Below, one piece after another: positions 6,825-14,372 of a DNA stretch of 64,000 bases. Below the pieces are notes generated by a model. It had not been told where the DNA came from and did not search any database. It worked only from the letters and a program-made list of their open reading frames with translations. Positions within the stretch are counted from its first letter, which is position 1; every line of letters begins with the position of its first letter. The translations under genes and the position numbers were made by a program. This DNA is from JANMCE01 sp963791625. Its GTDB lineage: Bacteria > Actinomycetota > Acidimicrobiia > Acidimicrobiales > Ilumatobacteraceae. The stretch spans positions 124,001 through 188,000 of the forward strand of contig CAWBTA010000006.1 in NCBI GenBank assembly GCA_963791625.1, in the 5' to 3' direction.

Positions 6825-8393
6825 ATGGCACGCATTCTGGTCACCGAAGAGATCGCCGAAGGCGGGCTCAACGTTCTCCGTAAGGCCGGACATCAGGTCG
6901 ATGTACTGCTCGGGCTATCGGTTGATGATCTCCATCGAGAGGTGGCGACAGCCTCGGCGTTGATCATCCGCTCGGAAACCAAGGTGACGCCCGAGCTTCT
7001 GGGCCACGCGCCGATTCTGCAGGTCGTCGGACGCGCTGGCATCGGTCTCGACAACGTCGACGTACCCGCCGCCACCCGTCGTGGTGTCATGGTCGTGAAT
7101 GCCCCGCAGTCCAACATCGTGTCGGCCGCGGAGCACACTATGGCTTTGCTACTAGCCCAGGCTCGCAACGTCCCCCAGGCCCACGCCGCGCTCAAAGCCG
7201 GGCGCTGGGAACGCTCTCGATGGGAGGGCGTCGAGCTGCTCGACCGCACACTCGGCATCGTCGGAGTTGGCCGCATCGGTGCGCTCGTCGCCCGTCGTGC
7301 CTTCGCTTTCGGGATGCGATTAGTGGCCTACGATCCGTTCGTCAGCGAAGAGCGCGCCCGTCAGATGAACGTTGAGTTGTTGCCTCTGGAAAAGGTGATG
7401 GCCGAATCCGACTTCCTCACCGTTCACCTCCCGAAAACGAAGGAAACCACCGGGCTCATCAACTCCGAAATGCTGAAGCTCGCCAAGCCGAGCCTGCGCA
7501 TTATCAACGTGGCTCGTGGCGGCATCGTGCACGAAGGTGATCTGGCCGATGCCATCAAGGCCGGTGTCATCCAGGGGGCTGCGCTCGACGTTTTCTCCAC
7601 CGAACCAATGACGGCATCGCCGCTGTTCGAGCTCGACTCGGTCGTGGTCACGCCGCACCTGGGTGCATCCACCCGGGAGGCGCAGGACAAGGCGGGCGAC
7701 ACCATTGCCGACATGGTGCAGCTGGCCTTGAATGGTGATTTCGTGCCCTTCGCTGTCAACATCGACGCGGCCGCTGCCGACGACATCATGAAGCCCTATC
7801 TGCCCCTCGCCGAGCGGGTCGGCCACCTTTTCGCGACCCTGTGTGACGGCGTTCCGTCCGCCATCGAGATCGTGGTCGAAGGCCAGTTGGCGGCTTATGA
7901 CACCCGCATCCTGAAACTGGCGGCGTTGAAGGGTGTCTTCACTCCGCACAGCGACGATCAGGTCACCTTCGTGAACGCGCTGCAGATGGCCGAGGAGGCC
8001 GGTATCGAGGTGCGCGAGGTGAAGATCGAACACACCGTCGACTTCACGTCGCAGATCACGCTGCGCTGCGCTCAGCACTCCATCTCTGGCGCGATCTCCG
8101 GCGGACGTGAGCCGCACCGCATCGTGAATGTTGATGGCTACGGATGCGACCTTCCGCCCTCAGCGAACATGCTGGTCGTGCACAACGAGGACCACCCCGG
8201 CATGATCGGCCTGGTCGGTACCACGCTCGGCAATGCGGGTGTCAATATCGACAACATGGACGTTGGTCGCTCCGGAGATGCCGACAGCGCCCTCATGGTT
8301 CTCGCCATCAGCGGTGCTCCCGCCAACGGGGCACTCGACATCCTCCGCGCCGCACCCGGCATTCTCAGCGTGAAGGCGTTGCGCGGCAACTAA
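6825..8393 (+). CDS. serA: D-3-phosphoglycerate dehydrogenase
   Basis: 522 aa, the long SerA form of actinobacteria. It oxidises 3-phosphoglycerate to 3-phosphohydroxypyruvate with NAD, the first step of serine synthesis. Seen: the Rossmann motif GVGRIGALVARR (about residues 146-157), VARGGIVHE, and TPHLGASTREAQ with the catalytic His. An intervening domain follows, then a C-terminal ACT domain from LVVHNEDHPGMIGLV (about 450), which usually binds serine for feedback inhibition. The ATG at 6825 gives the canonical ARILVTEEIAEGG start. serC and thrH in this window supply the other two steps. Confidence 0.95.
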   Translation: MARILVTEEIAEGGLNVLRKAGHQVDVLLGLSVDDLHREVATASALIIRSETKVTPELLGHAPILQVVGRAGIGLDNVDVPAATRRGVMVVNAPQSNIVSAAEHTMALLLAQARNVPQAHAALKAGRWERSRWEGVELLDRTLGIVGVGRIGALVARRAFAFGMRLVAYDPFVSEERARQMNVELLPLEKVMAESDFLTVHLPKTKETTGLINSEMLKLAKPSLRIINVARGGIVHEGDLADAIKAGVIQGAALDVFSTEPMTASPLFELDSVVVTPHLGASTREAQDKAGDTIADMVQLALNGDFVPFAVNIDAAAADDIMKPYLPLAERVGHLFATLCDGVPSAIEIVVEGQLAAYDTRILKLAALKGVFTPHSDDQVTFVNALQMAEEAGIEVREVKIEHTVDFTSQITLRCAQHSISGAISGGREPHRIVNVDGYGCDLPPSANMLVVHNEDHPGMIGLVGTTLGNAGVNIDNMDVGRSGDADSALMVLAISGAPANGALDILRAAPGILSVKALRGN

Positions 8394-8403
8394 ACCGGGC
8401 TAC

Positions 8404-8423
8404 GGTGCCGCTCGGTCGGCACC
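8404..8423 (+). terminator. Hairpin after serA
   Basis: GGTGCCG-CTCGGT-CGGCACC, a 7-bp stem beginning 10 bases after the serA stop. There is no T-run, so a terminator role is tentative. Confidence 0.35.
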
Positions 8424-8453
8424 CACGCCAACCCATGCACGGGGGAGTTACGC

Positions 8454-9320
8454 ATGGCAGTCCAGCCGTTCGCGAAAGATGACGTTGCCATCAAGACCTA
8501 CCGGTATCTTCGCATCGGCATGGTGGTGCTGGTCCTGTTGCTCGCCAGCTCGGTCATCATCGAGGCAGTGAAAGCGAAATGCCTCCAGCCGTCCATCAGC
8601 GCGTACTACTACACGCCGGTGCAGGCGATCTTTGTCGGCGGCCTTATGGCGATCGGCGTGTGCCTGGTCGTCATCAAAGGCAGCACCCCTGCGGAGGATC
8701 TCTGTCTCAATTTGGCAGGGATGCTCGCCCCGATTGTGGCAGTGGTGCCGACCTCGGACGAAGGCTCGACGTGTGCCGCGTCCACGCGGTTGGCTCTGCC
8801 GAGCGACTGGGTGACCGCCAGCTATCGCAACAACGTCGAGGCGCTGCTCATCGCCGGTTTCGCCGGACTTCTCATTGCTTTCGTCGTGGCCGGGGTCGTG
8901 GACAGGAGCGTGATGAAAACGATGCGACGCAGCGCGGAGCGGATCAAAGCTGGTCTGTGGACGGTGCTTGCGGTATTGGTGGTGGCGCTCATCCTGTTTC
9001 TGTTCTGGGACAGCTTTGGTACCAGGGCTCACGGATTCGCAGCGTTGTTGATGTTCGTCTTTCTGGCCGCTTCCAGCGCCATCAATTGGCGAGAGCTACG
9101 TGGCCAACCCGCCAAGCGGAAGTATGAGCGGATCTACGGCATCATTGCCGCGGCCATGATCGCGGTCGGCGTGATCGTGCTTCTCTTCCTTCGCAGCTGG
9201 AGTTACCACGTGCTCGTTCTGGAAGGTGCAGAGATTGTGCTGTTCGCCACGTTCTGGTTGAACCAAACGGCCGAGCAGTGGCAGCAGACAGTGCGGCCGG
9301 CTGCGGCCTCGAGACGGTGA
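8454..9320 (+). CDS. Integral membrane protein, unknown function
   Basis: 288 aa with about seven hydrophobic segments, near residues 20-36, 58-76, 85-100, 128-150, 165-185, 195-210 and 225-245. The motif QPSISAYYYTPVQAIFVGGL near residue 47 suggests a DUF998-like membrane family, but I cannot assign a function. There are two cysteines in a loop (C42, C107). A GGGGGAG-type sequence just upstream of ATG 8454 could serve as SD. It stands alone between serA and the convergent ferredoxin. Confidence 0.7.
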   Translation: MAVQPFAKDDVAIKTYRYLRIGMVVLVLLLASSVIIEAVKAKCLQPSISAYYYTPVQAIFVGGLMAIGVCLVVIKGSTPAEDLCLNLAGMLAPIVAVVPTSDEGSTCAASTRLALPSDWVTASYRNNVEALLIAGFAGLLIAFVVAGVVDRSVMKTMRRSAERIKAGLWTVLAVLVVALILFLFWDSFGTRAHGFAALLMFVFLAASSAINWRELRGQPAKRKYERIYGIIAAAMIAVGVIVLLFLRSWSYHVLVLEGAEIVLFATFWLNQTAEQWQQTVRPAAASRR

Positions 9321-9321
9321 G

Positions 9322-9513
9322 TCAGTCGAGGATGCTGATGGCGCCGGTCGGGCACAGTTCGGCCGCGCTCTCCACCTTCGATCGGAGCTCTTCGCCCGGC
9401 TCTTCCTGCAGAATGTAGAGGTAGCCATCGGCCCTGACCTCGAACACCTCGGGAGCCTCCTGGGTGCAGGCTCCGGTGGACGCGCAAACATCGAAATCGA
9501 CCATGATCTTCAT
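9322..9513 (-). CDS. [3Fe-4S]-type ferredoxin
   Basis: 63 aa. The N-terminal cluster motif CASTGACTQEAPEVF has cysteines separated by five residues, and the C-terminal motif is LCPTGAISI; together these three Cys match the single-cluster ferredoxins that serve actinobacterial cytochromes P450. The usual second Cys position of a [4Fe-4S] motif is absent, favouring [3Fe-4S]. ATG 9513 is preferred over an in-frame TTG at 9519. No P450 or ferredoxin reductase lies nearby, so the partner is unknown. Confidence 0.85.
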   Translation of the reverse strand: MKIMVDFDVCASTGACTQEAPEVFEVRADGYLYILQEEPGEELRSKVESAAELCPTGAISILD

Positions 9514-9526
9514 GCCCAAATGCTAG

Positions 9527-9556
9527 CGGCCCGCCCGACTGATGTCGGGCGGGCCG
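9527..9556 (-). terminator. 13-bp GC-rich hairpin between LysM gene and ferredoxin
   Basis: CGGCCCGCCCGAC-TGAT-GTCGGGCGGGCCG is a perfect 13-bp stem with a 4-base loop, ~95 bases downstream of the LysM gene stop. Without a U-tract it may stop transcription weakly or stabilise the 3' end. Confidence 0.45.
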
Positions 9557-9650
9557 TTGGCCTTGCGGCTACTCGCTTGTGGCTACCGCTACCAGTTCTC
9601 GCTGTGCTCGGGAATGCTGCGATTGAGGCGACGTGCGTTGCGCCCCGGCC

Positions 9651-10220
9651 TTACCGCAGGTGGCCGCCCTCTTTGTCGGCTTCGGCCTCAAGGAGACGGC
9701 GCTCGGTATCGGCATCCTTGGCCGCCTGCTCCATGCGGTACTTCTCGGCTCCGGCCTCGTCGATGCGCTTTTGGAGATCGGCTTCCTCGGCGGCGACCTT
9801 CATGCGGTACTTCTCGGCGTCCACTTCATCGGCCACGCGCTTGTCGATCTCGGCCTGGGTGGCGGCGGCATCGGCCGCTGCCTTGTCGGCGGCGGCCTTC
9901 GCATCGGCTTCAGCCTGTGCCGCTGCAGCAGCAGCCGCAGCCGCAGCATCGGCGGCGGCCTTGGCGTCCGTTTCGGCCTTCGCGGCCGCAGCAGCCGCCT
10001 CGGCCTGCTGAGCAGCCTCAGAATTGGCTGCCGCCTCTGCGGCTTCTTCGTCGGTAAGAGGAAGGGTGATTTCCTGGCCGACGTTGATCATGTTGGCATT
10101 GGCGATGCCGTTGGCATCCGCGATCCACTGGTAAAGGTTCGCGTCGCCGTAGAAGGTGGCAGCGATACCTGAAAGGGTGTCACCGGACTGGACTGTGTAG
10201 GTAGATGGCCGTTCGCTCAT
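9651..10220 (-). CDS. LysM-domain protein with Ala-rich coiled-coil tail
   Basis: 189 aa from ATG 10220 (MSERPSTYTVQSGDTLSG). Residues ~8-55 form one LysM domain (YTVQSGDTLSGIAATFYGD ... INVGQEITLP). The rest is a highly charged Ala/Glu/Lys-rich helix with repeats such as KAAADAAA and EKYRM, predicted coiled coil. There is no signal peptide, unlike wall-bound LysM proteins, so it may be cytoplasmic, like YgaU-type proteins, or use another export route. A longer in-frame extension upstream to 10358 lacks domain sense. Confidence 0.75.
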   Translation of the reverse strand: MSERPSTYTVQSGDTLSGIAATFYGDANLYQWIADANGIANANMINVGQEITLPLTDEEAAEAAANSEAAQQAEAAAAAAKAETDAKAAADAAAAAAAAAAQAEADAKAAADKAAADAAATQAEIDKRVADEVDAEKYRMKVAAEEADLQKRIDEAGAEKYRMEQAAKDADTERRLLEAEADKEGGHLR

Positions 10221-10398
10221 AAGGACACCAACCCTATCCGTTCCGCAGGGACCCTTGTGACGTGCTGTGCCTGCTTGCACGATTGCCGAGCGACAGCGAG
10301 AACGAGTGCCAATGGAGAACGGCGAAGCCGGGCTCCCGTAGGCTCGAAGAGCCGCCATTGCGTAGCAAGCGGTAGCGACCAGCGAGGTAGCAGCAGGA

Positions 10399-12072
10399 TT
10401 AGGCCCGTTCGATGGCGCGGAGGATGGCGCGGAAGGAGGCGGTGATGATGTTGTGGTGCATGCCCACGCCCCATCGGGTGCTGCCGTCTTCTCGCAGCGT
10501 TTCCACGTAGGCGACCGCGGTTGCGTCTGAACCCTGACCGGTGGCGTGTTCGGCGTAGTCGATCACGTCGACCTTCACGCCGAGGCCTTCCTTGACGGCG
10601 TCGACGAACGCTGCGATCGGTCCGTTGCCGGTACCGGTCACCGTGGTTGGCGATCCGTCCACCAACAGCTGTGCGGTGACCGAGGTGACTTCGTCTTGAG
10701 TGTGCAGCTCGTGCGTGTTGAGGAAGTAGCGCGGTGCTTCGGGCAGGTACTCGGTCTGGAAGGCGTCCCACATCATGATGGGGCTGATCTCGGTGCCTGA
10801 ATCCTCGGTGATGTGTTGGATGGTCTTGGAGAACTCGATCTGCAGACGACGCGGCAGGTCGAAGCCGTGCTCGGTCTTCATCACGAACGCCACACCTCCC
10901 TTGCCAGACTGACTGTTCACCCGGATGACCGCCTCGTAGGAACGGCCGACATGCTTCGGATCGATCGGCAGGTACGGCACTTCCCACGTTGTGTAGTTCG
11001 TGCCCAGTGCGTCGAGGCCCTTCTTGATGGCGTCCTGGTGGCTGCCACTGAACGACGTGTACACCAGGTCACCGGCGTAGGCATGACGGGGGTGCACCGG
11101 CAGTCGGTTGCAGTACTCGGCCACGCGACGCAGTGCGTCGATGTCACTGATGTCGAGCTCGGGGTCGACGCCCTGTGCCATCAGGTTCAACGCCACATTC
11201 ACCACGTCGAGGTTGCCGGTGCGCTCACCATTGCCGAACAGTGTGCCCTCCACGCGATCGGCGCCGGCCAGCATGCCTGCTTCCGCTGCGGCGACGCCTT
11301 GGCCGCGATCGTTGTGCGGATGCAGCGAGATCTGCACGGTGTCGCGGTTCTTGATGGTGCGACCAAACCACTCGATCACGTCGCCGTAGACCCACGGCTG
11401 ATACATCTCAACGGTGGCCGGCAGGTTCAGGATGAGGGGCTTGGCAACAGTTGGTTGGATGACGTCCATGACGGCTTCGCAGATCTCGACCGCGTACTCG
11501 ATCTCCGTGCCCGTGAAGCTCTCCGGGGAGTACTCGTAGCGAATGTTGCTGCCGATCAGTGTCGGCTCCAGGTCCTTGCACATCTGCGCGGCGGTGGTCG
11601 CAATCTCGGTGATGCCGACCTTATCCTGACGGAACACGACACGACGCTGCAGCTCGGATGTGGAGTTGTAGAAGTGCACGATGGCTCGGGGTACGCCCTG
11701 CAGACACTCATACGTGCGCTCGATCAGCTCCTGCCGACATTGCACCAGCACCTGAATCCACACGTCATCGGGGATCAGGTCTTCTTCGATGAGCAGGCGC
11801 ACGAAGTCGAAGTCGGGCTGGCTGGCGGAGGGAAAACCGACCTCGATTTCCTTGAAGCCCATCTTCACCACGGTGTCGAACATGCGACGCTTGCGTTCGG
11901 GGTCCATCGGATCAATGAGGGCCTGGTTGCCGTCGCGCAGATCGACCGAACACCACAGTGGTGCTTTGGCGATGGTCTTGTTCACCCACGTGCGATCGGT
12001 AAGCACGAGCGGCTTGATGGGCACGTACTTCTCGAACGGCATTGTCTTCGGGTTCACGTTTTGCGGGGGCAT
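10399..12072 (-). CDS. leuA: 2-isopropylmalate synthase
   Basis: 557 aa, the long LeuA form. It condenses acetyl-CoA with 2-oxoisovalerate, the committed step of leucine synthesis. Seen: LRDGNQALIDPMDPERK at the start of the TIM barrel, HPHNDRGQGVAAAEAG with metal-binding His, LFGNGERTGN, and a C-terminal regulatory domain (from about residue 430) of the kind that binds leucine for feedback inhibition. ATG 12072 is preceded by a clear AGGAG (minus strand) 7 bases upstream. Expression is probably set by the leucine-codon leader and terminator immediately upstream. Confidence 0.96.
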   Translation of the reverse strand: MPPQNVNPKTMPFEKYVPIKPLVLTDRTWVNKTIAKAPLWCSVDLRDGNQALIDPMDPERKRRMFDTVVKMGFKEIEVGFPSASQPDFDFVRLLIEEDLIPDDVWIQVLVQCRQELIERTYECLQGVPRAIVHFYNSTSELQRRVVFRQDKVGITEIATTAAQMCKDLEPTLIGSNIRYEYSPESFTGTEIEYAVEICEAVMDVIQPTVAKPLILNLPATVEMYQPWVYGDVIEWFGRTIKNRDTVQISLHPHNDRGQGVAAAEAGMLAGADRVEGTLFGNGERTGNLDVVNVALNLMAQGVDPELDISDIDALRRVAEYCNRLPVHPRHAYAGDLVYTSFSGSHQDAIKKGLDALGTNYTTWEVPYLPIDPKHVGRSYEAVIRVNSQSGKGGVAFVMKTEHGFDLPRRLQIEFSKTIQHITEDSGTEISPIMMWDAFQTEYLPEAPRYFLNTHELHTQDEVTSVTAQLLVDGSPTTVTGTGNGPIAAFVDAVKEGLGVKVDVIDYAEHATGQGSDATAVAYVETLREDGSTRWGVGMHHNIITASFRAILRAIERA

Positions 12073-12089
12073 GTCTTACTCCTGGGGAT

Positions 12090-12119
12090 TGGCCGGAAAA
12101 ACAAAGAACCTCCCGGCCA
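12090..12119 (-). promoter_or_regulatory. Alternative hairpin in the leuA leader
   Basis: On the minus strand TGGCCGG (12113-12119) can pair with CCGGCCA (12090-12096). It shares two bases with the terminator arm at 12107-12114 and loops out the U-tract, so the two structures compete. A candidate antiterminator or SD-proximal fold. Confidence 0.45.
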
Positions 12120-12135
12120 GTTGGCACGAGAGGTT
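12097..12135 (-). terminator. leuA: leuA attenuator terminator
   Basis: On the minus strand AACCTCTC (12128-12135) pairs with GGGAGGTT (12107-12114) with one G-U pair, followed directly by CTTTGTTTTT. It is an intrinsic terminator between the leader peptide and leuA. Confidence 0.75.
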
Positions 12136-12138
12136 AGG

Positions 12139-12162
12139 GCGAGCACCATATGTGGCGCTCGC
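12139..12162 (-). promoter_or_regulatory. Stem-loop at the leader stop codon (leuA)
   Basis: Ten-base arms GCGAGCGCCA / TGGTGCTCGC (minus strand, one G-U pair) around a CATA loop. It begins on the last base of the leader TAG, so a terminating or stalled ribosome would affect its folding. Confidence 0.6.
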
Positions 12163-12197
12163 TAGCAAAGAAGAAGGAGTCCGGCGGTGAAAGTCAC
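12162..12197 (-). CDS. leuL: Leucine leader peptide for leuA attenuation (11 aa)
   Basis: GTG start at 12197, reading M-T-F-T-A-G-L-L-L-L-C-stop. Four consecutive leucine codons (CTC CTT CTT CTT, 12168-12179) end one codon before the stop. The GTG lies 7 bases after a -10 element, so it is likely translated from a leaderless mRNA. It is followed by a stem-loop, a U-tailed terminator and SD-led leuA. This is the classic ribosome-mediated attenuation layout; the peptide sequence was read directly. Confidence 0.8.
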   Translation of the reverse strand: MTFTAGLLLLC

Positions 12198-12204
12198 TGC
12201 GTCC

Positions 12205-12233
12205 AATGTCGCACGGTTCCACGTGGCTGTCAA
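12205..12233 (-). promoter_or_regulatory. leuA promoter
   Basis: On the minus strand TTGACA (12228-12233), a 17-base spacer, then GACATT (12205-12210). The leader GTG follows after 7 bases. The promoter lies just past the nitrile hydratase beta stop. Confidence 0.7.
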
Positions 12234-12239
12234 CGCCAT

Positions 12240-12905
12240 TCAGTATTCGACGGGTTCCAGGTACGTCTCGAAGCAGTCGACACTGACCGAACTGGTGGGG
12301 TCGGAGTCAGGACCCCACAGCTCCGTGCCGGTAAAGCGGACCGTGTAGCACCATTGTGGATGCTCGCCTGCAAACTCCGCGTTGGTGTCGGGAAACACGA
12401 AACCGCCGTGCACAAGCTCGATCTCGCCGATCTTGCCGCGGGCATAGCGGGGGAGGCGAGTATGGCCTGACGGGTTGATGTTCTTTGCACGCACCATCTG
12501 GCCGACCTCGAACATCGCAGGCGTGTGCACCTCGCGACTGCAGGGGGCGCCTGTACGAAGGCCTTCCACCATTTGGTCGACGGTGATTGCGGCCTTGCCC
12601 GGCGGCGGGAGGTGGATCATCTTCCCCGCAGCCAGTTCGTCCGCTCCGACGAGACCGTGTTTCACCAGCAAGTTCTCCAAACCGCGCAGCCAGATTTCGT
12701 AGTACGAACTGGCCAGGTAGACGGCGGGCGGGAGCGACTCGCGAGTGTGGCGTGATCGGTCGATGTTCCAACCACCAATGCGGCCGCTGGCCAGGTTGAG
12801 GGCTAGCACTCGGGCTTCCCATGGCTCGTGGAAGATCGGTTCGTCTGGTTCGGGCTGCACCGGGCCAAAGCCGTGCATGCCGCCCATATCGTGGACGCCG
12901 TTCAC
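12240..12905 (-). CDS. nthB: Nitrile hydratase, beta subunit
   Basis: 221 aa. It starts MNGVHDMGGMHGFGPV, the hallmark N-terminus of nitrile hydratase beta subunits, and has GRIGGWNIDRSRHTRE and the C-terminal SH3-like barrel with FEVGQMVRAKNINPSGHTR and LPRYARGKIG. Beta packs on alpha and supplies two arginines to the oxidised cysteine site. Its start overlaps the alpha stop (ATGA), so the two are co-translated. I see no separate activator gene after it; the leuA control region follows directly. With alpha it hydrates nitriles to amides. Confidence 0.92.
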   Translation of the reverse strand: MNGVHDMGGMHGFGPVQPEPDEPIFHEPWEARVLALNLASGRIGGWNIDRSRHTRESLPPAVYLASSYYEIWLRGLENLLVKHGLVGADELAAGKMIHLPPPGKAAITVDQMVEGLRTGAPCSREVHTPAMFEVGQMVRAKNINPSGHTRLPRYARGKIGEIELVHGGFVFPDTNAEFAGEHPQWCYTVRFTGTELWGPDSDPTSSVSVDCFETYLEPVEY

Positions 12906-13486
12906 GGTCGCAACGCCAAGCCGGTGCCGATCATGGAATCACGCGTAACGAGCTTCGCGAGCTGTGCCTCACTCATGCCCTCGGTGCCCTCAGGTCGCAT
13001 CGGTATAACGAGATACCGAATCTCGGCCGAAGAATCCCACACTCGAATCGAGGTAGTGGTCGGCAGTGAGACGCCGAAGTCTTCGAGCACCCCGCGTGGA
13101 TCGCGCACGGCCTTTGCTCGATAGGCCGGCGACTTGTACCAGGTGGGTGGAAGCCCGAGCACCGTCCACGGGTAGCACGAACACAACGTGCAGACCACCA
13201 TGTGATGCTGATCGGGCGTTGCTTCGACCGCTACGAGGTGCTCGCCCTGTCGGCCCTCGGCCCCGACCTCGGCAGCGGCTTTTGTTGCATCTGCAAGTAG
13301 TCGAGCTTTGTAGTCAGGGTCGACCCAGGCTTTGGCCACGACGGCCGCCCCAAGTTGCGGGCCGACCTCGTTTTCGTAGGTGTCGATGATCTTGTCGAGC
13401 GTTGCCGGGTCGACGTATCCCTTCTCGATCAGCAACGACTCCAATGCCTCAACCCGCAATGCAATCGGCAGCTCGGTCTGGCTCAT
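12902..13486 (-). CDS. nthA: Nitrile hydratase, alpha subunit (Co type)
   Basis: 194 aa. The metal-binding motif VCTLCSC lies at residues 98-104 and is followed by YPWTVLGLPPTWYKS. Threonine after the first Cys marks the cobalt subtype (iron enzymes have VCSLCSC), by established family knowledge. The central Cys residues are normally oxidised to sulfinic/sulfenic forms and ligate the metal. The order alpha then beta is seen in several nitrile hydratase operons. No aldoxime dehydratase, amidase or cobalt transporter is adjacent, so the physiological nitrile is unknown. Confidence 0.93.
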   Translation of the reverse strand: MSQTELPIALRVEALESLLIEKGYVDPATLDKIIDTYENEVGPQLGAAVVAKAWVDPDYKARLLADATKAAAEVGAEGRQGEHLVAVEATPDQHHMVVCTLCSCYPWTVLGLPPTWYKSPAYRAKAVRDPRGVLEDFGVSLPTTTSIRVWDSSAEIRYLVIPMRPEGTEGMSEAQLAKLVTRDSMIGTGLALRP

Positions 13487-13550
13487 GCGGACACCTTACC
13501 GCTGCACAGGCCGTGAATTCACAGGACGCTTCGGCGTCTACAGTTCCACG

Positions 13551-14345
13551 ATGGACGTTCGAAACAGGCATGTGTTGGTGACTGGCGGATCCCGAGGAAT
13601 TGGTGAGCAGCTCGCCCGCAAGTTCGCGGCAGCGGGTGCGAGGGTGACGGTTGTGGCCCGAAGCGCTGATGATCTCGCACGCGTTGCCAGAGACATCAAT
13701 GGCAACGCCTTTCCGGCCGACCTGCTCAATACCGACGAGGTCGAAGGTCTCATTGCCCGCATCGAGGCAGAACTTGCCCCCATTGATGTGTTGGTCAACA
13801 ACGCTGGCCTCGACACTGCCGATGCCTTCGCCAAGATCGACCCAGCGGTGATTCGCAATGTCGTGCGGCTGAACCTCGAGGCGCCGATGGTGCTTACCCG
13901 TCAAGTGCTACCGGGCATGATCAAGCGTGGTGGCGGCCACCTCGTGTACCTGAGTTCGCTCGCCGGAACGTCGGGCTTTCCGGGTCTCGCGACGTATTGC
14001 GGTACCAAGGCCGGACTCAACAACTTCGTGGCCACGTTGCGGCTCGAGCTCAGCGCATACCCGATCAAGACCACACTCGTCGCTCCCGGCCCCGTCGACA
14101 CCGATATGTGGCAGAACCTTGAACACAGCGCCTACCAGGCCCAGACGTTGAAGCGACTCCGTAGGCTCCAACTCGTTCCTCTGACCAAGCCAGATCGCCT
14201 TGCGACCAGAGTGGTCAGCGCCGTTCAGAACGGTCGTCGCCATGTTCGCCATCCAGCGCGCCTGAGCACATCGTTCTGGTTGGGCGAAGCCCCCCGTCGC
14301 GTCACCGAAACCGTCCTGAAGGGAGTCGTGTTCAAGCACGACTGA
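13551..14345 (+). CDS. Short-chain dehydrogenase/reductase
   Basis: 264 aa from ATG 13551. Classical SDR: cofactor motif TGGSRGIG at residues 11-18, VARS after strand 2 (suggesting NADPH), DVLVNNAG, catalytic Ser in LVYLSSLAG, and YCGTK for the Tyr/Lys pair. A C-terminal basic extension (RLRRLQLVP ... HVRHPARLST) is typical of membrane-associated SDRs of lipid metabolism. The substrate is unknown. Divergent from nitrile hydratase; the upstream gap is 64 bases. Confidence 0.85.
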   Translation: MDVRNRHVLVTGGSRGIGEQLARKFAAAGARVTVVARSADDLARVARDINGNAFPADLLNTDEVEGLIARIEAELAPIDVLVNNAGLDTADAFAKIDPAVIRNVVRLNLEAPMVLTRQVLPGMIKRGGGHLVYLSSLAGTSGFPGLATYCGTKAGLNNFVATLRLELSAYPIKTTLVAPGPVDTDMWQNLEHSAYQAQTLKRLRRLQLVPLTKPDRLATRVVSAVQNGRRHVRHPARLSTSFWLGEAPRRVTETVLKGVVFKHD

Positions 14346-14372
14346 AGACACTCCGCATGCCACAATCGACGT

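Noticed and set aside
9690..10060. Long plus-strand Ala/Arg-rich frames opposite the LysM gene
   Set aside because: They are the complement of a low-complexity Ala/Glu helix; the minus-strand frame has a LysM domain and a proper start.
10813..12165. 450-aa plus-strand frame opposite leuA
   Set aside because: Long antisense frames are expected in GC-rich DNA; leuA on the minus strand is unambiguous.
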